Assembly: GCF_018413465.1 (NCBI RefSeq)
Contig: NZ_JAHCDK010000001.1
Coordinates: 496,001-560,000 of the forward strand
Direction: 5' to 3'
Length of the DNA stretch: 64,000 nt
From: Flavobacterium sp. CYK-55
GTDB taxonomy: Bacteria > Bacteroidota > Bacteroidia > Flavobacteriales > Flavobacteriaceae
In this document: positions 40,132 to 48,222 of the stretch, piece by piece
How the letters are laid out: each line of letters opens with the position of its first letter
Numbering within the stretch: position 1 is the stretch's first letter
Position numbers and translations under genes: made by a program
The notes under the pieces: model-generated
Database searches by the model: none
Told to the model about the DNA's origin: nothing
Seen by the model: the letters and a program-made list of their open reading frames with translations, nothing else

Positions 40132-41730
40132 ATGAATTTATCAAGATTAACCTGCGTTTCATTGGCTCTCGGTGCTGCGCTTCAATTGTCAGCTCAGACA
40201 TCAAAACCTACAACTTTTACCGCTAAAAAAGCACCCATGACAGAAAATCAGCTCAAACGCTGGAGTCATTTAGATTTATCTAAAGACAGTATACCAGGAA
40301 TGAGTGTTGATCGTTTGTATGCTGAACTAGTTAAAGGGAAACCGGGTAAAAAAGTAATTGTAGGCGTAATTGATTCGGGTGTTGATATTGATCATGAAGA
40401 TCTCAAATCAGTGGTTTGGACCAACAAAAAAGAAATCGCGGGCAACGGTATTGACGATGATAAAAACGGATATGTAGATGATATCCATGGATGGAATTTT
40501 TTGGGTGAATCCGGAAATGAAAACCTCGAAATGACTCGTCTTTTGAAAAAAACGGACGACGGCTCAGAAGCTTACAAAAAAGCCCAAGAAGATTACAACA
40601 AAATGATGGAAGAAAACTTGCAAGGCAAACAACAAGTTGACTTTCTGTTTAAAGTAGATCAAACCATTAAAGACTATCTCAAAAAAGATTCGTACACATT
40701 AGAAGATGTAAAATCAATACAGAGTACTGATCCAATGGTTTCAAGAAGTAAACAAGTCATGATCAGTGTGATTGGCCAAGCCGGACCTGGTTTTGCAGAT
40801 GAATTGAAAGCATACAAAGACCAAGTGTATGACATGCTCAACTACAACCTCAACAAAGATTTTGACGGCAGAAAAGTGCTGGGCGACAATGCCGACGATA
40901 TGAGTACAAAATTCTACGGAAACAACATCGTTTATGGCCCAGACAAAGAACAAGCGCTTCACGGCACACACGTAGCCGGAATCATCGCGCAATCGCGCAA
41001 CAACAATTTAGGGGGTGACGGAATCGCCAACAATGCTGAAATTATGGCGGTTCGTGCGGTTCCAAACGGTGATGAATACGACAAAGATATTGCTCTAAGT
41101 ATTCGTTACGCAGTAGACAATGGAGCTAAAGTGATCAACGGAAGTTTCGGAAAGAGCTTTTCTCCACATAAAGAATGGGTTTATGATGCCATTAAATATG
41201 CTGAAAAAAAAGACGTTTTGATTGTACATGCCGCCGGGAACGACGGTGAAGACATTGATGTAGAAAACAATTTTCCAAATGACTCAGATGATAAAAAAAC
41301 TGAGTTTGCCAGTAATGTTATTACAGTTGGCGCCTTGAACTATGAATATGGAGAAAAAATCATCGCTCCGTTTTCAAACTACGGAAAGATTAACGTTGAC
41401 GTATATGCTCCTGGCATGAAAATCTATGCAACAACACCGAACAACACCTACAAATATGAGCAAGGAACCTCAATGGCGTCGCCAAATGTAGCTGGAGTTG
41501 CAGCAATGATTCGTTCATATTTTCCGAATCTAACGGCCAAACAAGTCAAGTATATTTTGATGAATTCAGGAACCGCCATTGACATGAAAGTTGAAGTTGC
41601 CGGCAATGCTGAAGATAAAAAAGCCATGTCTGAAATTTGTACCTCTGGCAAAATTGTCAATGCGTATAACGCTTTTAAAATGGCAGAAAAAATGTCGAAA
41701 AAAGCACCTAAGAAAAAAGTTAGAGGATAA
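40132..41730 (+). CDS. Secreted S8 family serine peptidase (subtilisin-like)
   Basis: The 532-residue protein has a signal peptide ending QLSAQ and the subtilisin catalytic triad: Asp81 (VIDSGVD), His277 (HGTHVAGI) and Ser447 (GTSMASPNVAG). The 196 residues between Asp and His are far more than the roughly 30 of classical subtilisins. This insert holds a charged helical region after DDIHGWNFLGE. No C-terminal T9SS sorting domain is seen; the protein ends in a Lys-rich tail, so it is probably periplasmic or released. The start at 40132 is supported by the promoter. A strong terminator follows. Confidence 0.9.
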   Translation: MNLSRLTCVSLALGAALQLSAQTSKPTTFTAKKAPMTENQLKRWSHLDLSKDSIPGMSVDRLYAELVKGKPGKKVIVGVIDSGVDIDHEDLKSVVWTNKKEIAGNGIDDDKNGYVDDIHGWNFLGESGNENLEMTRLLKKTDDGSEAYKKAQEDYNKMMEENLQGKQQVDFLFKVDQTIKDYLKKDSYTLEDVKSIQSTDPMVSRSKQVMISVIGQAGPGFADELKAYKDQVYDMLNYNLNKDFDGRKVLGDNADDMSTKFYGNNIVYGPDKEQALHGTHVAGIIAQSRNNNLGGDGIANNAEIMAVRAVPNGDEYDKDIALSIRYAVDNGAKVINGSFGKSFSPHKEWVYDAIKYAEKKDVLIVHAAGNDGEDIDVENNFPNDSDDKKTEFASNVITVGALNYEYGEKIIAPFSNYGKINVDVYAPGMKIYATTPNNTYKYEQGTSMASPNVAGVAAMIRSYFPNLTAKQVKYILMNSGTAIDMKVEVAGNAEDKKAMSEICTSGKIVNAYNAFKMAEKMSKKAPKKKVRG

Positions 41731-41743
41731 ATTTTGACCTCAT

Positions 41744-41784
41744 AAAAAGCCTGATCGATGATGTTTTCGTTCAGGCTTTTTTTA
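41744..41784 (+). terminator. Rho-independent terminator of the S8 peptidase gene
   Basis: The stem AAAAAGCCTGA / TCAGGCTTTTT has a 16-base loop and is followed by further T residues. Confidence 0.8.
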
Positions 41785-41812
41785 TTTTTAACCCCAAAGA
41801 AAAACAATCATT

Positions 41813-43711
41813 ATGAAAAAACATTCTTGGTTATATGCCTTTTTGTTGGCTTCGCCTTTGGTTCAAGCGCAAAGTAATAGTTATTGGCAACAGCAGGTTG
41901 ATTACAAAATGAATGTAGTCATGGATGCAGCTAAATATCGTTATCAAGGGCATCAAGAATTGGTGTATACCAACCATTCACCCGACACGCTCAAACGCGT
42001 TTTTTATCATTTATACAACAACGCTTTTCAGCCCGGAAGCGAAATGGACGCTCGCTTACAAGCCATTGCCGACCCTGATCGCCGGATGGTTAAAAAAGTA
42101 AAAGTTGACGGAAAAGAAATCAAACAAAGCCGCATTGCACAGCTCAAAGCTGATGAAATTGGTTATCTCAAAATAGCAAACTTCAAACAAGACGGTGTGG
42201 CCGCTGTTGCTAAAGAAGTCGGAACCATTCTTGAAGTTACATTGGCCAAGCCGATTTTGCCCAATAGCTCAACGGTTTTAAGCCTTGATTTTGACGGACA
42301 AGTTCCGGTACAAATTCGTCGTTCGGGCCGGAATAATATTGAAGGCGTAGAATTTTCAATGGCGCAATGGTATCCGAAAATGGCTGAGTTTGACTTTGAA
42401 GGTTGGCATGCTGATCCGTACATTGCCCGAGAATTTCACGGAGTTTGGGGTAATTTTGATGTCAATATTACCATCGACAAAGATTATATTTTGGGCGGAA
42501 GCGGTCTGCTCGTCAACAAAAATGAAATCGGCAAAGGTTATCAAGATGCCGGGATAACGGTGACTTATCCGAAAAAAACCAAAACCTTAACTTGGCATTT
42601 CAACGCGCAAAATGTACATGATTTTACCTGGGCGGCCGACAAAAATTATCTGCACGACATACAGCAAGTTCCCGGCGGTGCCACGATTCATTTTTTATAT
42701 AAAAACAATCCAAAAATCATTGACAATTGGAAGAAAGCCGAGCTTGAAACCGTCAAACTCATGCAGTTTTACAACCAAACCATCGGAAAATATCCATACG
42801 ATCAATATTCAGTGATTCAAGGCGGCGACGGCGGAATGGAATATGCCATGTGTACTTTGATTTTGGGCGAGGGCACTTATGACGGACTTATTGGTGTGAT
42901 TGGTCATGAAATGGCGCACTCGTGGTTTCAGCATGTATTGGCTTCAAACGAAAGCAAACACAGTTGGATGGACGAAGGTTTTACCTCATTTTTAGAAGAT
43001 TTGGGCATGAATGAAATAGCCGAGAAAAAAGCGGCCAATCCGCATGCGGGCTCGTACGACAGCTATTATTTCATGGTCAATTCAGGTAAAGAACAGCCGC
43101 AAAGCACGCATTCTGATCGCTACGATTACAACCAAGTGTATAGCATCAATGCCTACAGCAAAGGCGATATTTTTCTGTCGCAATTGGGCTATTTGATTGG
43201 GCGCGACAATCTGATGAAAACGCTCAAGCGATACTATTCAGAATTTAAATTCAAGCATCCAACGCCCAACGATATCAAACGCACCGCCGAGCGCGTTTCG
43301 GGCGCCAACCTCGATTGGTATCTGACCGATTGGACACAAACCACCAATACAATTGATTACGGTATCAAAACCATCGAAAGTGCCACAGATAATGTTCCGA
43401 GAACCGGCGTAACCCTCGAGAGAATCGGGCGCATGCCGATGCCTTTAGATATTTTGGTTGAATATACCGACGGTAGTCGCGAGTGCTTTTATATTCCGCT
43501 GCGCATGATGAGTTTTGAAAAAGACAATCCGGACGCGTCGGTTAAAAGAACGGTTTTGCCTGATTGGGCTTGGGCCTACCCGACTTATTTCTTTGAAATT
43601 CCAAAGGCTCAATCATCGATTCAAAAAATCACCATTGACCCAAGCGGTCTGATGGCCGATGTCAAGCGAGACAACAACCAATATCCTAAACCCGAACCGG
43701 TTAAAAAATAA
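41813..43711 (+). CDS. M1 family metallopeptidase (gluzincin aminopeptidase)
   Basis: The 632-residue protein has a signal peptide ending PLVQAQ. The zinc site is HEMAH at residues 365-369 with the third ligand Glu388, exactly the M1 spacing of HExxH-x18-E. GDGGMEYAM about 25 residues earlier replaces the exopeptidase GxMEN loop. An N-terminal beta-saddle domain and a C-terminal domain flank the catalytic part. It probably trims N-terminal residues from imported or periplasmic peptides. It sits 82 bases after the S8 peptidase gene but behind a terminator, and is closed by its own terminator. Confidence 0.92.
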   Translation: MKKHSWLYAFLLASPLVQAQSNSYWQQQVDYKMNVVMDAAKYRYQGHQELVYTNHSPDTLKRVFYHLYNNAFQPGSEMDARLQAIADPDRRMVKKVKVDGKEIKQSRIAQLKADEIGYLKIANFKQDGVAAVAKEVGTILEVTLAKPILPNSSTVLSLDFDGQVPVQIRRSGRNNIEGVEFSMAQWYPKMAEFDFEGWHADPYIAREFHGVWGNFDVNITIDKDYILGGSGLLVNKNEIGKGYQDAGITVTYPKKTKTLTWHFNAQNVHDFTWAADKNYLHDIQQVPGGATIHFLYKNNPKIIDNWKKAELETVKLMQFYNQTIGKYPYDQYSVIQGGDGGMEYAMCTLILGEGTYDGLIGVIGHEMAHSWFQHVLASNESKHSWMDEGFTSFLEDLGMNEIAEKKAANPHAGSYDSYYFMVNSGKEQPQSTHSDRYDYNQVYSINAYSKGDIFLSQLGYLIGRDNLMKTLKRYYSEFKFKHPTPNDIKRTAERVSGANLDWYLTDWTQTTNTIDYGIKTIESATDNVPRTGVTLERIGRMPMPLDILVEYTDGSRECFYIPLRMMSFEKDNPDASVKRTVLPDWAWAYPTYFFEIPKAQSSIQKITIDPSGLMADVKRDNNQYPKPEPVKK

Positions 43712-43716
43712 AAATC

Positions 43717-43745
43717 AAGCGAGCCCGAAACAGCTCGCTTTTTTT
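43717..43745 (+). terminator. Rho-independent terminator of the M1 peptidase gene
   Basis: The stem AAGCGAGC / GCTCGCTT with an 8-base loop is followed by a T-run, directly before the rnpA promoter. Confidence 0.85.
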
Positions 43746-43758
43746 ATAGGTTCCTTTG

Positions 43759-43767
43759 TACCTTTGC
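43759..43767 (+). promoter_or_regulatory. Candidate -7 promoter element of rnpA
   Basis: TACCTTTGC is a perfect TAnnTTTGY match, 15 bases before the ATG at 43783. Confidence 0.6.
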
Positions 43768-43782
43768 GCAGAATCAGCGTAT

Positions 43783-44160
43783 ATGAAATACACTTATCCG
43801 AAATCTGAAAAACTCAAAAGCCAAAAAGTCATTGAAAGCCTTTTCAAAGAAGGCAAATCTGTGGCTAAATATCCGTTACGCTTGGTGTATGTTGGGCTGA
43901 ATCCAACAGAAGAAAACCAACATTTTGTAGGGGTTTCGGTATCAAAAAAATATTTCAAAAAAGCAGTTGATCGCAATTACTACAAACGCTTGCTGCGTGA
44001 GAGTTATCGTTTGAATCAACAATTGCTCAAAGAAAAACTGCAAACGCCCATGGCCATCATGTTGTTTTACCAAACAAATCAACCCATGAGTCTAGAAGAA
44101 ATGCAGCATAAAATGCGCTTGCTATTTGAAAAATTTCACACAAACAACAACGAACAATAG
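43783..44160 (+). CDS. rnpA: Ribonuclease P protein component
   Basis: RnpA is the protein subunit that helps the RNase P RNA cut 5' leaders from pre-tRNA. The 125-residue basic protein starts YPKSEKLKSQKVIESLF and contains the RNR-like signature region (KAVDRNYYKRLLRESYR, near residues 60-80). The start at 43783 is chosen because the promoter lies just upstream and the nine extra residues of the longer frame are not family-like. The gene is not next to rpmH, as it is in many bacteria, but next to an S41 peptidase. Confidence 0.93.
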   Translation: MKYTYPKSEKLKSQKVIESLFKEGKSVAKYPLRLVYVGLNPTEENQHFVGVSVSKKYFKKAVDRNYYKRLLRESYRLNQQLLKEKLQTPMAIMLFYQTNQPMSLEEMQHKMRLLFEKFHTNNNEQ

Positions 44161-44228
44161 ACCAAATCCGTTGTTGTTTTGACGTTTAACGAATTCTCAA
44201 AACGCATTGTTTTTCTGGGTTAAACCGT

Positions 44229-44237
44229 TATATTTGA
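44229..44237 (+). promoter_or_regulatory. Candidate -7 element of the S41 peptidase/OmpA operon
   Basis: TATATTTGA fits TAnnTTTG, 42 bases before the ATG at 44280. Confidence 0.45.
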
Positions 44238-44279
44238 ACCCGATTGCCCAAAACCTTTGTCGGGTATAAAAAACAGGCT

Positions 44280-45923
44280 ATGCTTTCATTGATTAAAAAA
44301 AAATACATCCTCCCTACTCTAGCTTCAGCTTTCTTACTTGTTGGCGTAGGTTTTAGCCTTAAAGAAGACTATTTTGAAGTAGCCAAACAGATTGAAATTT
44401 TTACCAATTTATACAAGGCCGTCAATGCCAATTATGTAGACGATACCAATCCGGCGGAGCTCATGAACATTGCCATCAAAAGCATGTTGGCTGATTTAGA
44501 TCCATACACGAATTACTTCAACGAACAAGACATCGTCAAATATAAAATCAACAACACCGGCGAATATGCTGATATTGGCGCATTAGTCACCCGAAAAGAC
44601 GATCAGCTCATCATCAAAGAACCCTACAAAAATATGCCTGCTGACAAGGCCGGACTCAAAGCGGGCGATGCTATTATTCAAGTGGGTGACATTGATTTAA
44701 GCGATTTTAAGGATGATGCTTCACAATTGCTTCGTGGTGGAAAAGGCACAAAAATCTCCATCAAATACATCCGTCAAGGAAAAACACTTTCAGGCCAAAT
44801 TGAATTGGGAGAGGCAAAAACCAAAGCCGTCCCGTTTTTCGGAAAAATTGACGACAAAACCGGGTATATCGTATTAACACAGTTTACCAATACCGCTTCG
44901 TTAGAAATCAAAGAAGCCTTTGAACAACTCAAAAACGAAGGCATTGAAAAATTGGTTTTAGATTTACGAGACAATCCGGGCGGTTTGCTCAATGAAGCGG
45001 TGAATATCTGCAACTTTTTTGTACCGAAAGACGAAGTAATTGTCACCACCAAATCAAGAATCGAAAAACACAACAACACACACAAAACCACACGTGAACC
45101 TATTGATACGCAAATTCCATTAGCCATTATTGTCAACGGAAAAAGTGCATCGGCCTCAGAAATCGTATCGGGCGCTTTGCAAGATTTAGACCGAGCGGTG
45201 GTTTTGGGTGCGCGCAGTTTTGGTAAAGGATTGGTGCAACGTCCGGTTGATTTGACCTACGGAACCCAACTTAAAGTGACCATTTCGCGCTATTACACTC
45301 CGTCTGGCCGCTGTATTCAAGCGCTTGATTATGCGCACAAAGACAAAGACGGAAAAGCCATCCGTACCACCTCAGATAAATACAATGCGTTCAAAACCAA
45401 AAACGGAAGAACGGTATACGATGGCGGCGGAATTTTACCCGATATTGTTTTGGATGAAACCAAGCTGAGCCCAATGACCGAAAAGCTAATCGCCAATGAC
45501 GGAATCTTTGATTTTGCGACTGAGTATTACTACAAAAATCCAAACTTGGGACAAACCATCCCGACTATTACCGATGCTGATTTTGCTGAGTTTAAAGCAT
45601 TTCTCAAAAGAAAAAACTTCAATTTTGACTCAGAATCTGAAGCTGCTTTAAAAAACACTTGGAAAGCTGCGCAAAAAGAAAAAGTGGATGCCGGAATCCA
45701 GACCGAATACCAGCAATTACTCACCGCTTTGGCGCGCAGTCAAGAAGCCCAATTGACTCAAAATCAAAAGGAAATCAAGAACTTAATACTAGACGAGCTG
45801 CTCAAGCGTTATCAGTACAAAGAAGGACTTTATCAATACTACATCAAAAACAATCCTGAAATAAAACGAGCTGTAACTGTTTTGGCCAATCCTGCCGAAT
45901 ACAACAAAATTCTCAAAAAATAA
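44280..45923 (+). CDS. S41 family C-terminal processing peptidase
   Basis: The 547-residue protein has an N-terminal hydrophobic segment (LPTLASAFLLVGVGFSL) and no clear cleavage site. A PDZ domain lies at about 85-165 (ADKAGLKAGDAIIQVGDIDL), and the S41 protease domain carries the catalytic Ser in GKSASASEIVSGAL and Lys in ARSFGKGLVQ. Such peptidases degrade or trim periplasmic proteins bound through their C-termini. The start at 44280 gives the signal-anchor directly. The TTG upstream adds unlikely residues. It overlaps the following OmpA gene by one base (TAATG), so the two are coupled. Confidence 0.92.
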   Translation: MLSLIKKKYILPTLASAFLLVGVGFSLKEDYFEVAKQIEIFTNLYKAVNANYVDDTNPAELMNIAIKSMLADLDPYTNYFNEQDIVKYKINNTGEYADIGALVTRKDDQLIIKEPYKNMPADKAGLKAGDAIIQVGDIDLSDFKDDASQLLRGGKGTKISIKYIRQGKTLSGQIELGEAKTKAVPFFGKIDDKTGYIVLTQFTNTASLEIKEAFEQLKNEGIEKLVLDLRDNPGGLLNEAVNICNFFVPKDEVIVTTKSRIEKHNNTHKTTREPIDTQIPLAIIVNGKSASASEIVSGALQDLDRAVVLGARSFGKGLVQRPVDLTYGTQLKVTISRYYTPSGRCIQALDYAHKDKDGKAIRTTSDKYNAFKTKNGRTVYDGGGILPDIVLDETKLSPMTEKLIANDGIFDFATEYYYKNPNLGQTIPTITDADFAEFKAFLKRKNFNFDSESEAALKNTWKAAQKEKVDAGIQTEYQQLLTALARSQEAQLTQNQKEIKNLILDELLKRYQYKEGLYQYYIKNNPEIKRAVTVLANPAEYNKILKK

Positions 45924-46738
45924 TGATTCGGATTTTAAGAATACTTCCTTTATTGATTTGCGCTTTGGCATTTGCTCAGGAAGAAAAAGTACAATCAGTT
46001 TACTTTGAATTTAATAAATTCAACCTCGATGAAAAACAAGGTCAAGCCGTGATTGACTTCATCAAAAACACTGATTCTACCCGCATCGAATCCATCGAAA
46101 TTTTTGGTTATACCGACGATGTCGGAAAAGACGATTACAACTTTAAGCTTTCGACCAAAAGAGCCAATACCATTCAAGAAAAACTCAACCAAAGCGGAAT
46201 CAAAAACAAAGTCATTGTAACCATCGAAGGAAAAGGGCGCATTTTGATTGACGATGATTTAGTCGAGAATTTACCCGAAAAACGCTCTAAAAATCGCCGC
46301 GTTGATATTGTGCTAAACTTAAAACCACTGCCTAAAATTGAACTTCCGGGGTTTTATACTACACTACAGAAAAAGCATATAGTAGGCGATCACATCTATC
46401 TTGAAAATCTACTTTTTGAACGCGGCAGCAGTAAGCTTACCATTGAAGCCAAAACGCAACTCGATAAATTGTCTAAATTATTGCTCAAATACAAGGCGCT
46501 CGAGTTTGAAATTCAAGGTCATGTTTGTTGTACACCGCCCTATCAAAAAGAAGCGATTGACCGTGAAACCCGCAAGCGAAATTTATCATCAAACCGCGCA
46601 GAATCAGTTTACAAATATTTGGTTTTTAAAAAGATTGACAAAAAGCGTATGACTTTTAAAGGCTACGGAAACTCGGTTCCGCTGGGCAAAGGTTCAGAAT
46701 ATGACCGCCGTGTTGAGCTTGTGATTACCAAAGCTTAG
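45923..46738 (+). CDS. Protein with two tandem OmpA-like domains
   Basis: The 271-residue protein has a signal peptide ending CALAFAQ and two OmpA-type domains in tandem. The first (about 25-135) has the complete core VYFEFNKFNLDEKQGQ, GYTDDVGKDDYN, LSTKRANTI and the arginine segment SKNRRVDIVL. The second (about 150-271) has LLFERGSSKLTIEAKTQL, a diverged middle (GHVCCTPPYQ) and LSSNRAESV...YDRRVELVI. OmpA domains bind peptidoglycan diaminopimelate, and a double domain could grip two strands. It is translationally coupled to the S41 peptidase. Its stop overlaps the stop of the convergent acetyltransferase gene. Confidence 0.85.
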   Translation: MIRILRILPLLICALAFAQEEKVQSVYFEFNKFNLDEKQGQAVIDFIKNTDSTRIESIEIFGYTDDVGKDDYNFKLSTKRANTIQEKLNQSGIKNKVIVTIEGKGRILIDDDLVENLPEKRSKNRRVDIVLNLKPLPKIELPGFYTTLQKKHIVGDHIYLENLLFERGSSKLTIEAKTQLDKLSKLLLKYKALEFEIQGHVCCTPPYQKEAIDRETRKRNLSSNRAESVYKYLVFKKIDKKRMTFKGYGNSVPLGKGSEYDRRVELVITKA

Positions 46739-47187
46739 CCGCGCGTCATGCGAATGTGCTCAATATCATCTTCGAGATAAACATCGCTCACCACAACAAA
46801 TCCGTGACTTTCATAGAATTTCTGCAAATATAATTGCGCTGAAATGGTGATTTTTTGCGTATTAAAATACACTTCAACCGCATCAATTGCCTCGCGCATC
46901 AGTGTGTGTCCGTGTTTTTCTGTTCTGTTTTTTTGAGCCACTACTACCCGGCCAATGGACGCGTCTTCAAAATAATCTCCAGCCTGAAATAAGCGCGCAT
47001 ACGCAATTATTTCGTTTTCAAGCAAACCCATCAAGTGAATTGCATTAGCGTCTTTGTTGTCGATGTCTTGATAAACGCAGTTTTGCTCCACAACAAAGAC
47101 TTCAGAGCGCAATTGCAGCAATTGATATAGTTCGTTTAGAGAAAGTTCGTTAAAACGCTTTATTTTCCATTCTAGATTTGAGGTCAT
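46735..47187 (-). CDS. GNAT family acetyltransferase, ElaA-like
   Basis: The 150-residue protein follows the ElaA pattern: NELYQLLQLRSEVFVVEQNCVYQDID (seen as LRSEVFVVEQ and YQDID), then DASIGRVVV, an HGHTLM acetyl-CoA loop and YESHGFVVVSDVYLEDDIEHI. ElaA is a GNAT protein of unknown substrate. The start overlaps the stop of the DUF4837 gene (ATGA), suggesting coupled translation. The stop overlaps the stop of the opposite-strand OmpA gene by four bases. Confidence 0.88.
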   Translation of the reverse strand: MTSNLEWKIKRFNELSLNELYQLLQLRSEVFVVEQNCVYQDIDNKDANAIHLMGLLENEIIAYARLFQAGDYFEDASIGRVVVAQKNRTEKHGHTLMREAIDAVEVYFNTQKITISAQLYLQKFYESHGFVVVSDVYLEDDIEHIRMTRG

Positions 47188-48173
47188 TTTCGGTTGGTCT
47201 TTTTTAAGAATTCTACGGATTTGATGATGGCTTCCAGTTCAAACATAATATCGCGTTTGGCTTCTGACGGATCATAGCAAAAACCTTCTATGACTAAAAT
47301 TCGCTTTCGGGAGCGATCAATCAAGTGATAATTGATGAATGGCCCCGACATATAATCGTTTCGCAACTCCCAAGTTCCTTTGGTTTCATAGGTTTCACGT
47401 CCGGCAATACGCGTTCTGAACAAATAAGGCGCATAAGAATTTTCGGTAATCATCGGGGAGTTGGTGCCCATTCCACGAATGTATAAACTACCTATAGAAT
47501 CACGGGTTTTGATGATGCTTTTGGTAATATTTCTGCTGGTAAACAAATTGCTCATCGGAATCTGATAAATCAAAATACTGGCGTTTCCACTGGTGATTTC
47601 TTTTTTGAGCCAAACAAATTTTCGCCGCTGTAAAACATATTTGAATCCCTGCGGAATATGAATGTCAATGCCAAATTTTCGCTGAATTTTTTTGGTCAGA
47701 ATTTTTGCCGTATCAATAATTCGCTGATTTTCAAAAATCTCGGTATTATGCATTCTGCGAATAATTTCCGGAGCGTGCTGCTCAATTTGCTCCAGCAATA
47801 ACGCCGTGGTTTTGGCCGAAATATGAATCACATTCTGCGGATGCGCAAACTCATTCTGAACAATTTCAAACTTGGTTTCGGTTTCTTTTTTAATGATGAT
47901 GATGTTGCGTGAATTGGTTGTAAACCCCTCGAGCAATTTGAGCGGATATTGGTTGATGGTAAACATCGGTTCTTCTTGTGGCAAACCAATCACCGGACCT
48001 GCAAATTTATTTCGGATGCTATCGCCCACTTCGCCGTTCCAGAGCGGATCATCAATAATCACCGAGATGGTATTGATAGGCCCGGACGTTTTTTGATGCG
48101 TGCGATCGGGCTTTTTCATGCAAGCTGTTGCAAAAGCCAAAAAAATAATCACAAAAAAAAGGGCTTTTTTCAT
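47184..48173 (-). CDS. DUF4837 lipoprotein
   Basis: The 329-residue protein has a lipoprotein signal (FLAFATAC) and the DUF4837 pattern: NTISVIIDDPLWNGEVGDSI, PMFTINQYPL, FGIDIHIPQGFKYV and the end RDIMFELEAIIKSVEFLKK. The family occurs in Bacteroidota envelopes and its function is unknown. It is positioned ahead of the ElaA-like gene with a four-base overlap and 49 bases behind the LysM protein gene, so all three may be one transcript. Confidence 0.87.
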   Translation of the reverse strand: MKKALFFVIIFLAFATACMKKPDRTHQKTSGPINTISVIIDDPLWNGEVGDSIRNKFAGPVIGLPQEEPMFTINQYPLKLLEGFTTNSRNIIIIKKETETKFEIVQNEFAHPQNVIHISAKTTALLLEQIEQHAPEIIRRMHNTEIFENQRIIDTAKILTKKIQRKFGIDIHIPQGFKYVLQRRKFVWLKKEITSGNASILIYQIPMSNLFTSRNITKSIIKTRDSIGSLYIRGMGTNSPMITENSYAPYLFRTRIAGRETYETKGTWELRNDYMSGPFINYHLIDRSRKRILVIEGFCYDPSEAKRDIMFELEAIIKSVEFLKKTNRK

Positions 48174-48222
48174 CCGTTGTTGGTTTGAAAGAAGCCCTAA
48201 AATTAATGCTTTTGAATCAACT

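Noticed and set aside
38519..44279. Longer open frames starting at TTG before the MBL hydrolase, S8 peptidase and S41 peptidase genes, and at an upstream ATG before rnpA.
   Set aside because: The extra residues are not family-like, and for the S8 peptidase and rnpA the extension runs through the candidate promoter. The nearer ATG codons give proper N-termini or signal peptides.
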